Shown: piece by piece, positions 44,748-53,755 of the stretch
Position numbering within the stretch: the first letter of the stretch is position 1
How the letters are laid out: each line of letters begins with the position of its first letter
Origin: Lewinellaceae bacterium
GTDB lineage: Bacteria > Bacteroidota > Bacteroidia > Chitinophagales > Saprospiraceae
DNA length: 64,000 nt
Assembly (NCBI GenBank): GCA_020636095.1
Contig: JACJYN010000004.1
Coordinates: forward strand, 310,001-374,000
Direction of reading: 5' to 3'
The notes under the pieces: model-generated
What the model was told of the DNA's origin: nothing
What the model saw: the letters and a program-made list of their open reading frames with translations, nothing else
Database searches by the model: none
Position numbers and translations under genes: made by a program

Positions 44748-45626
44748 TCATTGCCCTTCCATCAAGTTCCCTTCTTTGGGCTTCGGCTCTTTTTGCACAA
44801 TCGTCCGGTATGGGAAAGGAATTTCGATCCCTTCCCGGTCAAAACGCTTTTTGATGGTTTCCATCAGGTCGCATCCAAGTTCAAAAGCATCAGCGTTGTT
44901 TTTTGCCCAAATATAAGCTCTCATCCTGACGTAGTATTCTCCCAGAGCAATGACCCGAACGGTAATCTCCGGCCGGCCGGCCTGTATTTGTTCAGGTGTT
45001 CTGCCATCGATCCTCAGAGGGTGGCGAAGCGCTTCCTCCTGCATGATAGCTCTGGCCAGGTCGATATCGGAATCGTAACTGATATCGATTTCCAGGAATT
45101 TACAGATGGTGTCGTCTCCGAAGTCGGCATTGATGATCACCTCTTCGCTGATCACTGAGTTGGGGATCAGGATGCGGCGGTTCTCAAAATCCCGTATGAC
45201 GACATGGCGGAGGGTGATATCTTCCACTACGCCTTGTAACCCATTCTGGAAGCGAAGGCGGTCATTGACGCTAAAGGGTTTGAAGATGACGATAAAAATG
45301 CCGCTGATGATATTGCTCAGCGCATGCTGGGAAGCAAAGCCAACGGCTACTGCCAGAATACCCGCACCTGCGAGCAGGGAGTTGGCGATGGTGCGCAGCG
45401 AAGGTACCGAATAAACGGCCCAACTAAAGCCCATGACGTAAATGACAGCGGTAACAGCGTGGCGCAGGAAAACGTAGTTAGTAGGGTCGTTGCGTATGAG
45501 CAGGCTGTTCCGGCGAATAAAACGACGGAAAAAACGGTTGACAATAAAAGCGGTAAGCACAGTGCCTGCCACGATCGCCGCACTGATAGCCAGAGCTTCA
45601 AAGTTTATTTTGATTTGTCCGAGCAT
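44748..45626 (-). CDS. MscS-type small-conductance mechanosensitive channel
   Basis: A 292-residue channel with three N-terminal TM helices (~13-32, 55-75, 80-105). The pore helix is Gly/Ala-rich (LLAGAGILAVAVGFASQHAL). The beta domain has DRLRFQNGLQGVVEDITLRHVVIRDFENRRILIPN, typical of MscS. It releases solutes on hypo-osmotic shock. It starts 48 bases after the stop of the ATP-grasp-like gene and may share its transcript. Confidence 0.92.
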   Translation of the reverse strand: MLGQIKINFEALAISAAIVAGTVLTAFIVNRFFRRFIRRNSLLIRNDPTNYVFLRHAVTAVIYVMGFSWAVYSVPSLRTIANSLLAGAGILAVAVGFASQHALSNIISGIFIVIFKPFSVNDRLRFQNGLQGVVEDITLRHVVIRDFENRRILIPNSVISEEVIINADFGDDTICKFLEIDISYDSDIDLARAIMQEEALRHPLRIDGRTPEQIQAGRPEITVRVIALGEYYVRMRAYIWAKNNADAFELGCDLMETIKKRFDREGIEIPFPYRTIVQKEPKPKEGNLMEGQ

Positions 45627-45673
45627 ACGGAATAGCTTGTTGTTTAAAAAACTTCCTTCTTTTCAAACAGCTT

Positions 45674-47107
45674 CTAAAGCATGATCTCCTCGAGCAACGC
45701 CTGGTCGTCATCCAGGGACCGAAATAAACGCGGCCTGAATTTATTTTTCTTGTTGAACAACCCACATGCCATTTTATCAATAGCCACCATAGATAATACG
45801 GTTTGGATATAAGCATCGACGAGATCATCGAGCCCCAGCCCCAATTTGTTGAAATCCCGCCGGTCCATCAACAGAAGCCGGTTGGTGTCGGAACCCCAGC
45901 TATTATCTCCTTCCTTAATAGATAGGTTGGTGCCGAGCATATCCCAGGAACTGGCGCCCTCTTCGATATGGTCGGCCAGGGGATTGGCCGCGCGCCGGGC
46001 ATAGATAGATAAGGGGCGGATGCCCTGCGCGGTGGAACTGACCATCATGCGCAGGTCTGCTACATAGGTGTTGCCTTTTGAACTGGGCACTGTACCAATG
46101 TGATAAAGTTTACCTCGGCTGCTGGTGGAACTCCAGTTATAATTGCCGATAAGGCTTTGCACAATGAAGCGGGTGTAATGGAAATCCGCATTCATGAAAG
46201 CTTCCAGTTCCCGCTCGTTGACGATCGTAAATACCCCCTGCCCGGCATTGCTGTAGGGAATCTTGACCACTGCCTGCCCACCCAGTTTGCGTACCCAGAT
46301 CGGAACTTCTTCCAGGCTGACATCCCAGATGGTTTCTGGGGTGATGATCTCGAGCCCACTGCCTTCCAGCTCGGCGTTGAATATGTCGTAGGCCTTGGAG
46401 GCCAGCATTTTATTACGCCCTCCCGCCAGGCAGGCAATGATGGGATTGAGGATCAGCGTTTTGCTTTGGATGGGTAAACGCGTCCAGGGGCGCTGAGTCA
46501 GGTAGCGAAACGCCGCCCTGATCTGATGCCATTCGCCATCTTCGCCCTTTGCCGACATCACTCCATCATCGAAACGGACGTGCGGGTCCTGGTCGTCCTG
46601 GTGATAAGCCACATAATGTACCTCTTCATTAAAGACATCTGCCATAGCACGGGCATATCCCAGGGCTTCCATTGGGTTCTTATCGTAGATTACCGCCAGA
46701 TCGCCCTTTAGGCTGCGCTTGTTGCTTTTGATGAGTGGTTTGATGGTCCGTTCCATAAGCAGGCGGTATCCACCCTGTTCCTGGTTGTCGTCCAGTAATG
46801 GCATAGACTTCTGTCCCGAGGGGCAGGAGTTGTTTTCGATAACGACCATTTCTCGTTTTCCTTCCTGGTTGGTTACGTGCATCAGGTCGGCGCCTGCCCA
46901 AATAAAATGTTTGGGCTTGTAGGTGAGTAAAGATTTCAACATTTCCGGTTTTACCGTAGGATGCAGGTGGCAGTATCTCTTGATAATACGGTCTTCGGTG
47001 AGGTGCAGAAAAAAGGAGATCATAGGGTGTATGGTGGCGTTCAGGGCCTTGGCGTACCAGTGGTCGGAGGGTTCAAACTGGCCAGGTGAAACGAGTTGGG
47101 ACTTCAT
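45674..47107 (-). CDS. ATP-grasp-like protein of unknown function
   Basis: A 477-residue cytoplasmic protein. MVVIENNSCPSGQKSMPLL and GGQAVVKIPYSNAGQGVFTIVNERELEAF resemble the nucleotide-binding parts of ATP-grasp ligases, in an order that fits a permuted or divergent member. It may ligate a carboxylate to an amine, but no substrate can be named. It lies upstream of mscS in the same direction. Confidence 0.65.
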   Translation of the reverse strand: MKSQLVSPGQFEPSDHWYAKALNATIHPMISFFLHLTEDRIIKRYCHLHPTVKPEMLKSLLTYKPKHFIWAGADLMHVTNQEGKREMVVIENNSCPSGQKSMPLLDDNQEQGGYRLLMERTIKPLIKSNKRSLKGDLAVIYDKNPMEALGYARAMADVFNEEVHYVAYHQDDQDPHVRFDDGVMSAKGEDGEWHQIRAAFRYLTQRPWTRLPIQSKTLILNPIIACLAGGRNKMLASKAYDIFNAELEGSGLEIITPETIWDVSLEEVPIWVRKLGGQAVVKIPYSNAGQGVFTIVNERELEAFMNADFHYTRFIVQSLIGNYNWSSTSSRGKLYHIGTVPSSKGNTYVADLRMMVSSTAQGIRPLSIYARRAANPLADHIEEGASSWDMLGTNLSIKEGDNSWGSDTNRLLLMDRRDFNKLGLGLDDLVDAYIQTVLSMVAIDKMACGLFNKKNKFRPRLFRSLDDDQALLEEIML

Positions 47108-47184
47108 ATTATGGGTTTAGTTTCTATTGATTTAAATAACGAATAATTAATAATTTCTGTGGTATCAAAAGCGAGGCAAGGTAT

Positions 47185-47218
47185 TAAAAAATAGGGCTTA
47201 CTTACAGCAGAAAAGCCT
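47185..47218 (-). terminator. Intrinsic terminator of the pab operon
   Basis: On the minus strand, AAGGC ... GCCTT-type arms (47213-47217 with 47195-47199) form a short stem followed by TATTTTTT. It lies 12 bases beyond the pabC stop. Confidence 0.5.
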
Positions 47219-47229
47219 TTAATTTTGTG

Positions 47230-47841
47230 TTACTTTGGAAAAGAGGGGATAACGTCATCTGGATGAAGCCTTGGCCCTTCTTCCAGCCCCATCATCGCAT
47301 TGATCAGCCGGATTTCCTCGAAATTGGCTAACTGATGGGGAGGAATGTCGGCAGGGATCATTTTTTTGGCTGCCAGCAGGGACGCCCGCCGGGTGCCGGC
47401 CAGCAATGGGGTAGCCGGTGTTAGCCAATCGGACCCGTCAAACACGGCGACATTCGCATAGGAAGTATCCGCAATGAGGCCGTTTATGACCATAAGTATG
47501 TCATCCGCTTGCCCCCGTTGGGCGAACAGCGCATCAATCCTGGTGCGCCTGGCATATTTGTGGCTGTATTCCAGCCCGTCTGCCTGAACCAGTTTGAGCT
47601 TTTTTACCGGCCGGATAGAGTAGGGGGCGAACATCACTTCATGAATGCGACGGCCGTACAGTATCCTGCATTTGAATAACCCTGTATTCGCCTCCGGAGG
47701 GATGTGGATTTTTTGAAAATTTATCTCCTTGCCGGCTCCGAACAGGATGTGACAGGATCTTTCAACCCGTTGCTGGTGCCACTCCAGGTTTTGCAGGCTA
47801 CCGTCTTCACAACGGATCGTTTCCAGCAACAGTTGATTCAT
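47230..47841 (-). CDS. pabC: Class IV aminotransferase, probable aminodeoxychorismate lyase
   Basis: A 203-residue PLP-fold-IV protein. The segment SHKYARRTRIDALFA carries the likely PLP Lys, and VINGLIADTSYANVAVFDG and TPLLAGTRRASLL bind the cofactor phosphate. At 203 residues it is shorter than E. coli PabC, as is usual for the Bacteroidota form. It overlaps pabB by 4 bases, so the two probably convert chorismate to p-aminobenzoate for folate synthesis. Confidence 0.85.
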   Translation of the reverse strand: MNQLLLETIRCEDGSLQNLEWHQQRVERSCHILFGAGKEINFQKIHIPPEANTGLFKCRILYGRRIHEVMFAPYSIRPVKKLKLVQADGLEYSHKYARRTRIDALFAQRGQADDILMVINGLIADTSYANVAVFDGSDWLTPATPLLAGTRRASLLAAKKMIPADIPPHQLANFEEIRLINAMMGLEEGPRLHPDDVIPSFPK

Positions 47842-48848
47842 CGTACGGCCAATTCAGGGCTGAAGGCAAAGGGTAGGTAGGCCTTCCGCAGCATTTCTGC
47901 ATATTCTTCCTCCTCTATGCTTCTGGCGGTAATGCCTCCCCCGCTTTTAAACACCATTCCTTCCGCCGTTTGTTCGATAAAACGGATCATCACACCGCTG
48001 TCCAGCTGTTGTCCGTCAAAAATGCCGCATATGCCGGTATAGTAGCCTCTTTCTTGTCCCTCAGCAACCTGAATTATTTCTACCGTCTTGCGTTTTGGCG
48101 CCCCGCTGATGGAGCCGGCCGGCAACAATTGAAAGATAATATCCCCTATCCTGCCTTGGTAGTCTCCTGCCAACTGGCCAATGATCTCGGAGCTGCTTTG
48201 TAGTAGTCCACCCTGATGCGTCTCGATCCTTTCTATGTAGCGATAGCGTTTTACGGCTACATGCTCAGCAGCCATGCTGAGGTCATTGCGGATGAGGTCT
48301 ACAATAGTGGCGTGTTCAGCCGTTTCCTTGACATTGTCCATTAGCTGTTGCTCCGCTTCCGACAGGCTGGCGTCGATCGTCCCCTTCATTGGGAAGGAGG
48401 CTATCCGGCCATTTTCATCAATGGTGACAAAGCATTCCGGGGAAAAACAAACGAACTGATTGTCCAGCCACAACCGGTAACGGGCCCGGCTGGCAAAGAA
48501 CGCTTCCCGAAGGGTGAGGTTGGTGGAAATCGGGGTGGGAAAGGCCAGGTTTAACAAATAGGAATTCCCAGCCTTCAGGTTGTCCATTACCAACTGAAAG
48601 GCGCGGTGATAGGCAGCCCGCGGCATGGGGTACTTTTCGAAAAAAGCCGATTTTTTGAAAAGGGGCTCTTGCCGGAAGTTCCGCCTGCCATTGATGTCAT
48701 AAAGCAAACTTTCGGCCGGCGCTTCGCTTAGCTTTAGGACGATCGGCCGCTTCATCTCAAAGTCGATAATAAAAAGGAAGGGCTCACCCTCGCTTCCCCA
48801 GCGGTTCATCCGTCGGATGGCTTCGGCTTTATCTAGTGTTTGGATCAT
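47838..48848 (-). CDS. pabB: Aminodeoxychorismate synthase component I
   Basis: A 336-residue chorismate-binding enzyme. MKGTIDASLSEAEQQL, DLIRNDLSMAAEHV and the GSISGAPKRKTVEIIQ motif are the conserved catalytic regions of the PabB/TrpE family. It is short because the N-terminal Trp-binding-like domain is reduced, as in other Bacteroidota PabB. I chose the ATG at 48848 over a TTG at 48866. It is the first gene of the pabB-pabC operon. Confidence 0.92.
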   Translation of the reverse strand: MIQTLDKAEAIRRMNRWGSEGEPFLFIIDFEMKRPIVLKLSEAPAESLLYDINGRRNFRQEPLFKKSAFFEKYPMPRAAYHRAFQLVMDNLKAGNSYLLNLAFPTPISTNLTLREAFFASRARYRLWLDNQFVCFSPECFVTIDENGRIASFPMKGTIDASLSEAEQQLMDNVKETAEHATIVDLIRNDLSMAAEHVAVKRYRYIERIETHQGGLLQSSSEIIGQLAGDYQGRIGDIIFQLLPAGSISGAPKRKTVEIIQVAEGQERGYYTGICGIFDGQQLDSGVMIRFIEQTAEGMVFKSGGGITARSIEEEEYAEMLRKAYLPFAFSPELAVR

Positions 48849-48945
48849 TCGTTCGTTTTTCAACACTTCTTCTCTGACGCCAAATTACCGAATTGTAACA
48901 CATAAGGACAAGGCAGTGTTTAGATTGTGTATTCATACATAAGTG

Positions 48946-49214
48946 AGGCTGCTCCGGAAAGTATCGACGGCGAAGAACATTTTGTCCACCCCCTGAATCC
49001 CCCGCCAGCCCCGTGAAATAAGCCGATACGGCTTACCAATTTCACAGGGCCAGCGGGGGACATTTCCCCCGATTTAGTGGTGCGTTTTCCCCCGCTGGAC
49101 GCTTGCGCCATAGCTGGCTACAGCGTCGGAGCACGGGGGTTAGGGGGTGGAATCCAAATAAATTTTTCCATTTTGAGGTGCTAAAATCCTGAACTCGACT
49201 TTTCGGAGCAGCCT
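48946..49214. mobile_element. Non-coding foldback (MITE-like) element with 8-bp target duplication
   Basis: AGGCTGCTCCGGAAAGT (48946-48962) and ACTTTTCGGAGCAGCCT (49198-49214) are 17-bp terminal inverted repeats with one mismatch. The element is bounded by CATAAGTG on both sides (48938-48945 and 49215-49222), an 8-bp target-site duplication. Inside are nested arms of CCACCCCCTGAATCCCCCG type (48986 onward, pairing at ~49132-49150), a hairpin AAGCCG/CGGCTT (49020-49034), and a TAGCTGGCTA stretch near 49111. There is no coding capacity. It lies between pabB and pyrF. Confidence 0.8.
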
Positions 49215-49295
49215 CATAAGTGTATTTGTGTATGTGTTGGCGGGCTAATACGAATGCACTTCAACTCGAAAAAACTATCTTCGCTTCTAAAAAGT

Positions 49296-50102
49296 ATGAC
49301 CCGCCAGGAACTTCACCAACAAATCCGGTCCAAGGGCTCCTACCTTTGTGTGGGGCTTGATGCCGACTTTGAGCGCATTCCCCGCCACCTGTTGAAGTAC
49401 GATGACCCAGTGTATGAATTTAACCGGCAGATCATCGACGCTACCCAAAACCTGTGTGTGGCCTATAAACCCAACCTGGCGTTCTACGAGGCTCAGGGTG
49501 CAAAGGGGTGGGCCTCCCTGCAGAAAACGCTGGAATATATTCCCGAAGAGCATTTCACCATTGCCGACGCCAAGCGAGGCGATATCGGCAATACGTCCCG
49601 GCTCTACGCCCAGGCTTTTTTTGAAACGCTGAATTTCGATGCGGTAACGGTAGCGCCCTATATGGGAGAAGATTCAGTTGCCCCATTTCTTGGCTTCGAA
49701 GGCAAATGGGTGATCCTTCTGGGCCTTACCTCTAACCAGGGCAGCCGGGATTTTCAAATGGATAAGCAGGAAAACGGCCAGCCACTCTACGAAAAGGTCA
49801 TGCGGCGGGCGCAGCAGTGGGGGAGCCCGGAACAACTTATGTTCGTTGTCGGCGCCACGCACCCGGAACAGTTCGAAGAGGTGCGCCGTTTTGCGCCGGA
49901 ACACTTCCTGCTGGTTCCAGGTATCGGAGCACAAGGGGGTGACTTACAGGCGGTTAGCCGCTACGGGTTCAACGATCATTGTGGCATGTTGGTCAATTCC
50001 TCCCGTGGGGTCATCTTCGCCGGCGATGGGGAGGATTTTGCGGAAAAAGCGCAGATGGCGGCGAAGGCGGTCAGAGAGGAAATGGCGGGTTTATTGCAAT
50101 AA
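49296..50102 (+). CDS. pyrF: Orotidine 5'-phosphate decarboxylase
   Basis: A 268-residue enzyme making UMP from OMP. It begins with SYLCVGLDADFERIP and contains the long-form signature FTIADAKRGDIGNTSRLYA with the catalytic Asp-Lys-Asp set. The C-terminal phosphate loop is MLVNSSRGVIFA. The ATG at 49296 was preferred over 49254 because a near-consensus -7 box (TATCTTCG, 49276-49283) lies between them. Confidence 0.94.
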   Translation: MTRQELHQQIRSKGSYLCVGLDADFERIPRHLLKYDDPVYEFNRQIIDATQNLCVAYKPNLAFYEAQGAKGWASLQKTLEYIPEEHFTIADAKRGDIGNTSRLYAQAFFETLNFDAVTVAPYMGEDSVAPFLGFEGKWVILLGLTSNQGSRDFQMDKQENGQPLYEKVMRRAQQWGSPEQLMFVVGATHPEQFEEVRRFAPEHFLLVPGIGAQGGDLQAVSRYGFNDHCGMLVNSSRGVIFAGDGEDFAEKAQMAAKAVREEMAGLLQ

Positions 50103-50133
50103 GTTGGAGTACAGTTTGTGAAGAGATAGGAGG

Positions 50134-50275
50134 AGCGAGCGGCTTTTGGCAGCTTGGCTCGAGGGACTGTTCAAAGTTCTGTGTCCGAAGTTCAATGTAA
50201 CCTTGGTCTCCGGCGCAACTTCGAACCTTAAACACAGCACTTTGAACAGTCCCGAACTGCCAAACGCCGCTCACT
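50134..50275. repeat. Long imperfect inverted repeat between convergent genes
   Basis: GAGCGGCTTTTGGCAG on the left (~50137-50152) and GGGACTGTTCAAAGTTCTGT (50163-50182) pair with ACAGCACTTTGAACAGTCCC and CTGCCAAACGCCGCTC on the right (~50233-50272), each with one or two mismatches. It lies between the pyrF stop and the stop of the M43 protease gene, and could terminate both. Confidence 0.7.
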
Positions 50276-50284
50276 ACACCCTTC

Positions 50285-53185
50285 CTAATGCTTCATGATC
50301 CGTTTCACTCCCCGATACGCCTCCTGTTCTACAGTGACTGCATACAGCCCATTGGGCAGCCCTGCCAGGTCAAGCGGCACGGATAGGTGCTCTGCCCTTT
50401 TCTCTACCTGCTGCCGCAAGACGGCCTGCCCCAGTGCGTTGCGTACCTCTATGGTTAGCGATCCCAGAATAAGGTTATCCATCTCCAGTTGCAGGGCGCC
50501 GGTGGTGGGGTTGGGGAAGGCTTTCATCGATGCGCTGATGTCTTCCGGATCGGAAGTGCCCGTAAGGTCGAGCAGGAAGGGCTGTGACAGGGCGGCGCAG
50601 CCGTCCGGCCCAAATACTTCGACGATGTAATTGCCCGAACCTTGAGGTGCGATCGACTGTTGGGTGGCGCCGGATAGAGGCGCTCCGTTGAGGTACCACT
50701 GATAGCCGTTGGCTGCGCTCGACACTAACTGCCCGCCCTGGAAATTGATCGTAGGCGTGGGCGGGCTACTGATGCTTACCACAAATTGCTCCTCACTTTC
50801 ACACCCCAGGTTGTTGCGGCCCAGCACGGTAAACTCCCAGTCCTCATAAAGCGTCACCGTCAGGGAGGGCCCTTCGAAAACGAGGGTGCCGCTGCGCTGG
50901 TCATACCACTCGTAGGCGTTTGCCCCGCTGGCTGTTAGGGTGAAGGGCTGTCCGCCGCAAGGCGATCCCTGGGTAATGGCCACGTTGAGGTTCGGGAGTG
51001 GCACCACTTCTATGTAGTTGGGGGCGGTAATACCATCGCTGCCAAAAGCGTTGGCGCTAGTCAGGCTGACGTCGTAAAAGCCCGGATTGTTGTACTGAAC
51101 GAAGGGGTGCTGGGCATTGCTGCTGGAGGGAGCGCCGCCTTCGAATTGCCAGAACCAACCGTTGGGGAAATCGCTGGAATAGTCCTGAAACTGCACCAGT
51201 TCTCCGGCGCAAACCTGGGTCCGGGCGACTCCAAAGTCTACTTCCGGAGCGCTGTTTGTATAATCCAGCCCATCGATGAAGGAGATCGCATCCAGGTACA
51301 GGTAGTTGCCCCAGCCGGAGAGGTTGGCCAGGACGAGGTGAACGCTGGGTTGGCCGGCGAGAAAACCCAGAGATACCTGGTTCCAGTCCCATTGGTTGGT
51401 ATTGGGTTGGAAAGGAGACTGAGTGGTAGGCGCCGTTGCCAGTTCTGTGCCGCCTTTGTACCATAGAGGGGTAAAGGTAGCCCCACAATCCACGGAATAG
51501 AACAATACCAGCGTATCGGAGTACTGTCCACCGTAGGCGGCATACGCATGTTCAAAATAGAGGTAAGGATTGCTGAGCCCACTGAAGTCCAGTGCCGGGC
51601 TGATGAGTGCGTCGACGGTGCCGGAGGGGTCGTCCTGGGTGCTGTAGTTGTCAAAAACGAGGCTGTGGCTGCCGATGCCGTAAGAACTGACGTTGGCAAT
51701 TTGAAAGCCCCGGTCAGCATCAGGGTTGTAGAGCACCCAATCTTCTAATGCTATCCCCAGGTCTTCCAAATCTTCGGTGAAAGGGCCTGTGAGCGTAGAA
51801 GAAACAATGGTGATAAGGTTATTCTCCACCACTTCATCGCTGCCGGAGGCATTGGAAACGGTCAGGGTGGCCGAGTAGAGGCCTGGCGCGTTGAAGTTGA
51901 TGGTTTGCTGTTGGCCGCTAAAAGTAGCCAGCAGATCACCTTGTTCATTGTAGAACGCCCACTGCCAGGAAGTAGGGTTGTTGGAAGCCTGGCCGTTGAA
52001 GGTAATGGATTCCCCTGTGCAGGCGCCCCGCCGGCTTACGGTGAAGGACGCTACCGGAGCGCCGCTGGGCGCGCCACCCAAATGGACTGTGGAAGTTTTT
52101 AGTTCTTTTCGCCGGGGGCTGACGTCCATTACGGTGCGGATGCGTGCCTTTTGGTTATTTGTGAAAATGCTCATGCAGGCATCTTCTGTGTAGTCCATGT
52201 AGTTCTCGATCATGTCCCGGTCGCCGCCGGCACAGCTATTTACTTCAATACAGCTGTAGTTGGGCTGGCCGGCAGGAGGGGTATCTGCACAAAAATCATC
52301 CACGGCACAACCACCGTCACCCCAGATGTGACGGAGGCCCAGCCAGTGGCCGATCTCATGAGTAGCGGTGCGGCCCCGGTCGTAGGGCGGCGCCAGGTTG
52401 CCAACGCGTCCGAAGGACTGCCAGCGGATGACCACGCCATCCGTTTGGGCCGGGCCCATGTTCTGATCCAGGCCAGGCAGGGAAGACAGGCTGGGAAACT
52501 GGGCGTAACCCAGTAAGTCGGCGGTTGATCCGCCGAACTGCACCGTCCAGATATTGCAATAGCGGTTGGGATCCCAGAAAGTACTGGGCTTGAGGGTGGC
52601 CTCTATGGCATTGTCTTCCCAGGCATTCCGCCCACCGTTGATGCGGTCGATGCCCGGCTCAGGTAGCGGATTACCTTCTGGGTCGACAAGGGCCAATGCA
52701 AACTGTATTTCCACATCTGCGCCTGCGGGATGGTTATTGAAACCGGCGCCGCTGCGCCGGTAGTCTTCGTTGAGGGCGTCGATCTGCGATTGTACCTGTG
52801 CCTGGCTGATATTGGGGCCGGAACCGGGCGCTTGTCCATTGTGCACAACGTGCACGATTACGGGAATAGTAATGATCTCCTGCGGGCCTCGAATATCCTG
52901 GTTTTGCAGTGCTTGCTGCATCTGGCGTTCGAAGTTGTCCAGCGTGCCCAACTCAGGGAAACGGGCCCGCAGAGCTGCATCGGCCTCCATCGTTCCGCAG
53001 GTACGCTGCCGGACAATTGGCGTATAATAGCCAGTAGTGGCCGGCGGCTGGAGTTGTTTCTCCTGCAACGAGTGGTTGTGAGAGCGTTTTTTAAGCCGCC
53101 CTTCGAATTGGGAAAGGTTTTGGGCGGAACAAAGGCTGGCCATAAACAGGGCCATAAGAAATGGAAGTAGAACAGACGTTTTCAT
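50285..53185 (-). CDS. Secreted M43-type metalloprotease with PKD domains and T9SS tail
   Basis: A 966-residue exported protein. The signal peptide ends near LCSAQN. The protease domain (~100-360) contains the extended zinc motif HEIGHWLGLRHIWGD (about residue 276) and a Met-turn-like YMDYTEDACMSIFTNNQ, as in pappalysin/M43 enzymes. Two PKD-like domains (~375-460, ~645-735) flank a jelly-roll-like region (~465-640), then an Ig-like segment and a T9SS type A domain from ~885 (MKAFPNPTTGALQLEM). It would act outside the cell. Confidence 0.9.
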   Translation of the reverse strand: MKTSVLLPFLMALFMASLCSAQNLSQFEGRLKKRSHNHSLQEKQLQPPATTGYYTPIVRQRTCGTMEADAALRARFPELGTLDNFERQMQQALQNQDIRGPQEIITIPVIVHVVHNGQAPGSGPNISQAQVQSQIDALNEDYRRSGAGFNNHPAGADVEIQFALALVDPEGNPLPEPGIDRINGGRNAWEDNAIEATLKPSTFWDPNRYCNIWTVQFGGSTADLLGYAQFPSLSSLPGLDQNMGPAQTDGVVIRWQSFGRVGNLAPPYDRGRTATHEIGHWLGLRHIWGDGGCAVDDFCADTPPAGQPNYSCIEVNSCAGGDRDMIENYMDYTEDACMSIFTNNQKARIRTVMDVSPRRKELKTSTVHLGGAPSGAPVASFTVSRRGACTGESITFNGQASNNPTSWQWAFYNEQGDLLATFSGQQQTINFNAPGLYSATLTVSNASGSDEVVENNLITIVSSTLTGPFTEDLEDLGIALEDWVLYNPDADRGFQIANVSSYGIGSHSLVFDNYSTQDDPSGTVDALISPALDFSGLSNPYLYFEHAYAAYGGQYSDTLVLFYSVDCGATFTPLWYKGGTELATAPTTQSPFQPNTNQWDWNQVSLGFLAGQPSVHLVLANLSGWGNYLYLDAISFIDGLDYTNSAPEVDFGVARTQVCAGELVQFQDYSSDFPNGWFWQFEGGAPSSSNAQHPFVQYNNPGFYDVSLTSANAFGSDGITAPNYIEVVPLPNLNVAITQGSPCGGQPFTLTASGANAYEWYDQRSGTLVFEGPSLTVTLYEDWEFTVLGRNNLGCESEEQFVVSISSPPTPTINFQGGQLVSSAANGYQWYLNGAPLSGATQQSIAPQGSGNYIVEVFGPDGCAALSQPFLLDLTGTSDPEDISASMKAFPNPTTGALQLEMDNLILGSLTIEVRNALGQAVLRQQVEKRAEHLSVPLDLAGLPNGLYAVTVEQEAYRGVKRIMKH

Positions 53186-53223
53186 GATGATATTTTTTTC
53201 GGTTTTGAAAAAGAATGGGGTAT

Positions 53224-53604
53224 TTACTTTGCTACTTTCAGTAAGTCTTTCCCTGATTCTATAATGCGGAGTTCAAAAGGAAGACGGCCGCCGTCGTCTG
53301 GCGTCACTATGAGAGTGGACTTTCCCTTGAGTTTCCATCTGGCCGGCGCTTCCCCCGGTACATCGGCTGCGCCGATAGGGTAGTGCATAAAACTGCCATC
53401 CCGGCGGATGTCGAAGCCTTCCCGCCCCCGGGACGGGGGCAGGCCATAACTTGCAGGGCGGAAGGCCCGGTATTCACCCTGGTCTTCTTCATGGGCGTGC
53501 ACCCAGTGTTGAAAGATACTTTCGCCGAAGGCCTTCTCCATCCGCTGAGTGGGGCTACAGGCGGAGGCCAGCAATAGAATGAAAGTGAGATGATAGCTTT
53601 TCAT
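53224..53604 (-). CDS. Hypothetical lipoprotein
   Basis: A 126-residue lipoprotein with a lipobox at LASAC (Cys16). The mature part has a helical start (RMEKAFGESIFQHWVHAHEE) and then beta-rich phrasing (GSFMHYPIGA ... WKLKGKSTLIVTPDDGGRL), perhaps a small lipocalin-like or quality-control fold. It lies 39 bases upstream of the M43 protease gene in the same direction, so both may share its promoter. Function unknown. Confidence 0.7.
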   Translation of the reverse strand: MKSYHLTFILLLASACSPTQRMEKAFGESIFQHWVHAHEEDQGEYRAFRPASYGLPPSRGREGFDIRRDGSFMHYPIGAADVPGEAPARWKLKGKSTLIVTPDDGGRLPFELRIIESGKDLLKVAK

Positions 53605-53640
53605 GTGGGTTATGGTTTACAGAGGTGAAAAAGATAGGAC

Positions 53641-53675
53641 AAAGGTAGGGGAAAGGCCCGTTCGGCGTTTTCAAT
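53641..53675 (-). promoter_or_regulatory. Promoter upstream of the small lipoprotein
   Basis: On the minus strand, TTG (53675-53673), a 24-base spacer, then TACCTTTG (53648-53641) match the Bacteroidota promoter, with the spacer one base longer than usual. It ends 37 bases before the lipoprotein ATG. Confidence 0.5.
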
Positions 53676-53707
53676 TTTGTGGCAAAAGTTTATAAGATTG
53701 ACGCGTC

Positions 53708-53734
53708 CTACTAAGTACAGCGTGTACTAAGTAG
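53708..53734. repeat. Stem-loop after the exonuclease gene
   Basis: CTACTAAGTACA (53708-53719) and TGTACTAAGTAG (53723-53734) pair with one mismatch around a GCG loop. It lies 22 bases beyond the stop of the exonuclease/GIY-YIG gene and has no uridine tract. Confidence 0.5.
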
Positions 53735-53755
53735 CACTTAGCCACCCGCTATACT

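Noticed and set aside
48849..48866. Upstream TTG start for pabB
   Set aside because: The ATG at 48848 gives the normal beginning of the family, and the six extra residues add nothing recognisable.
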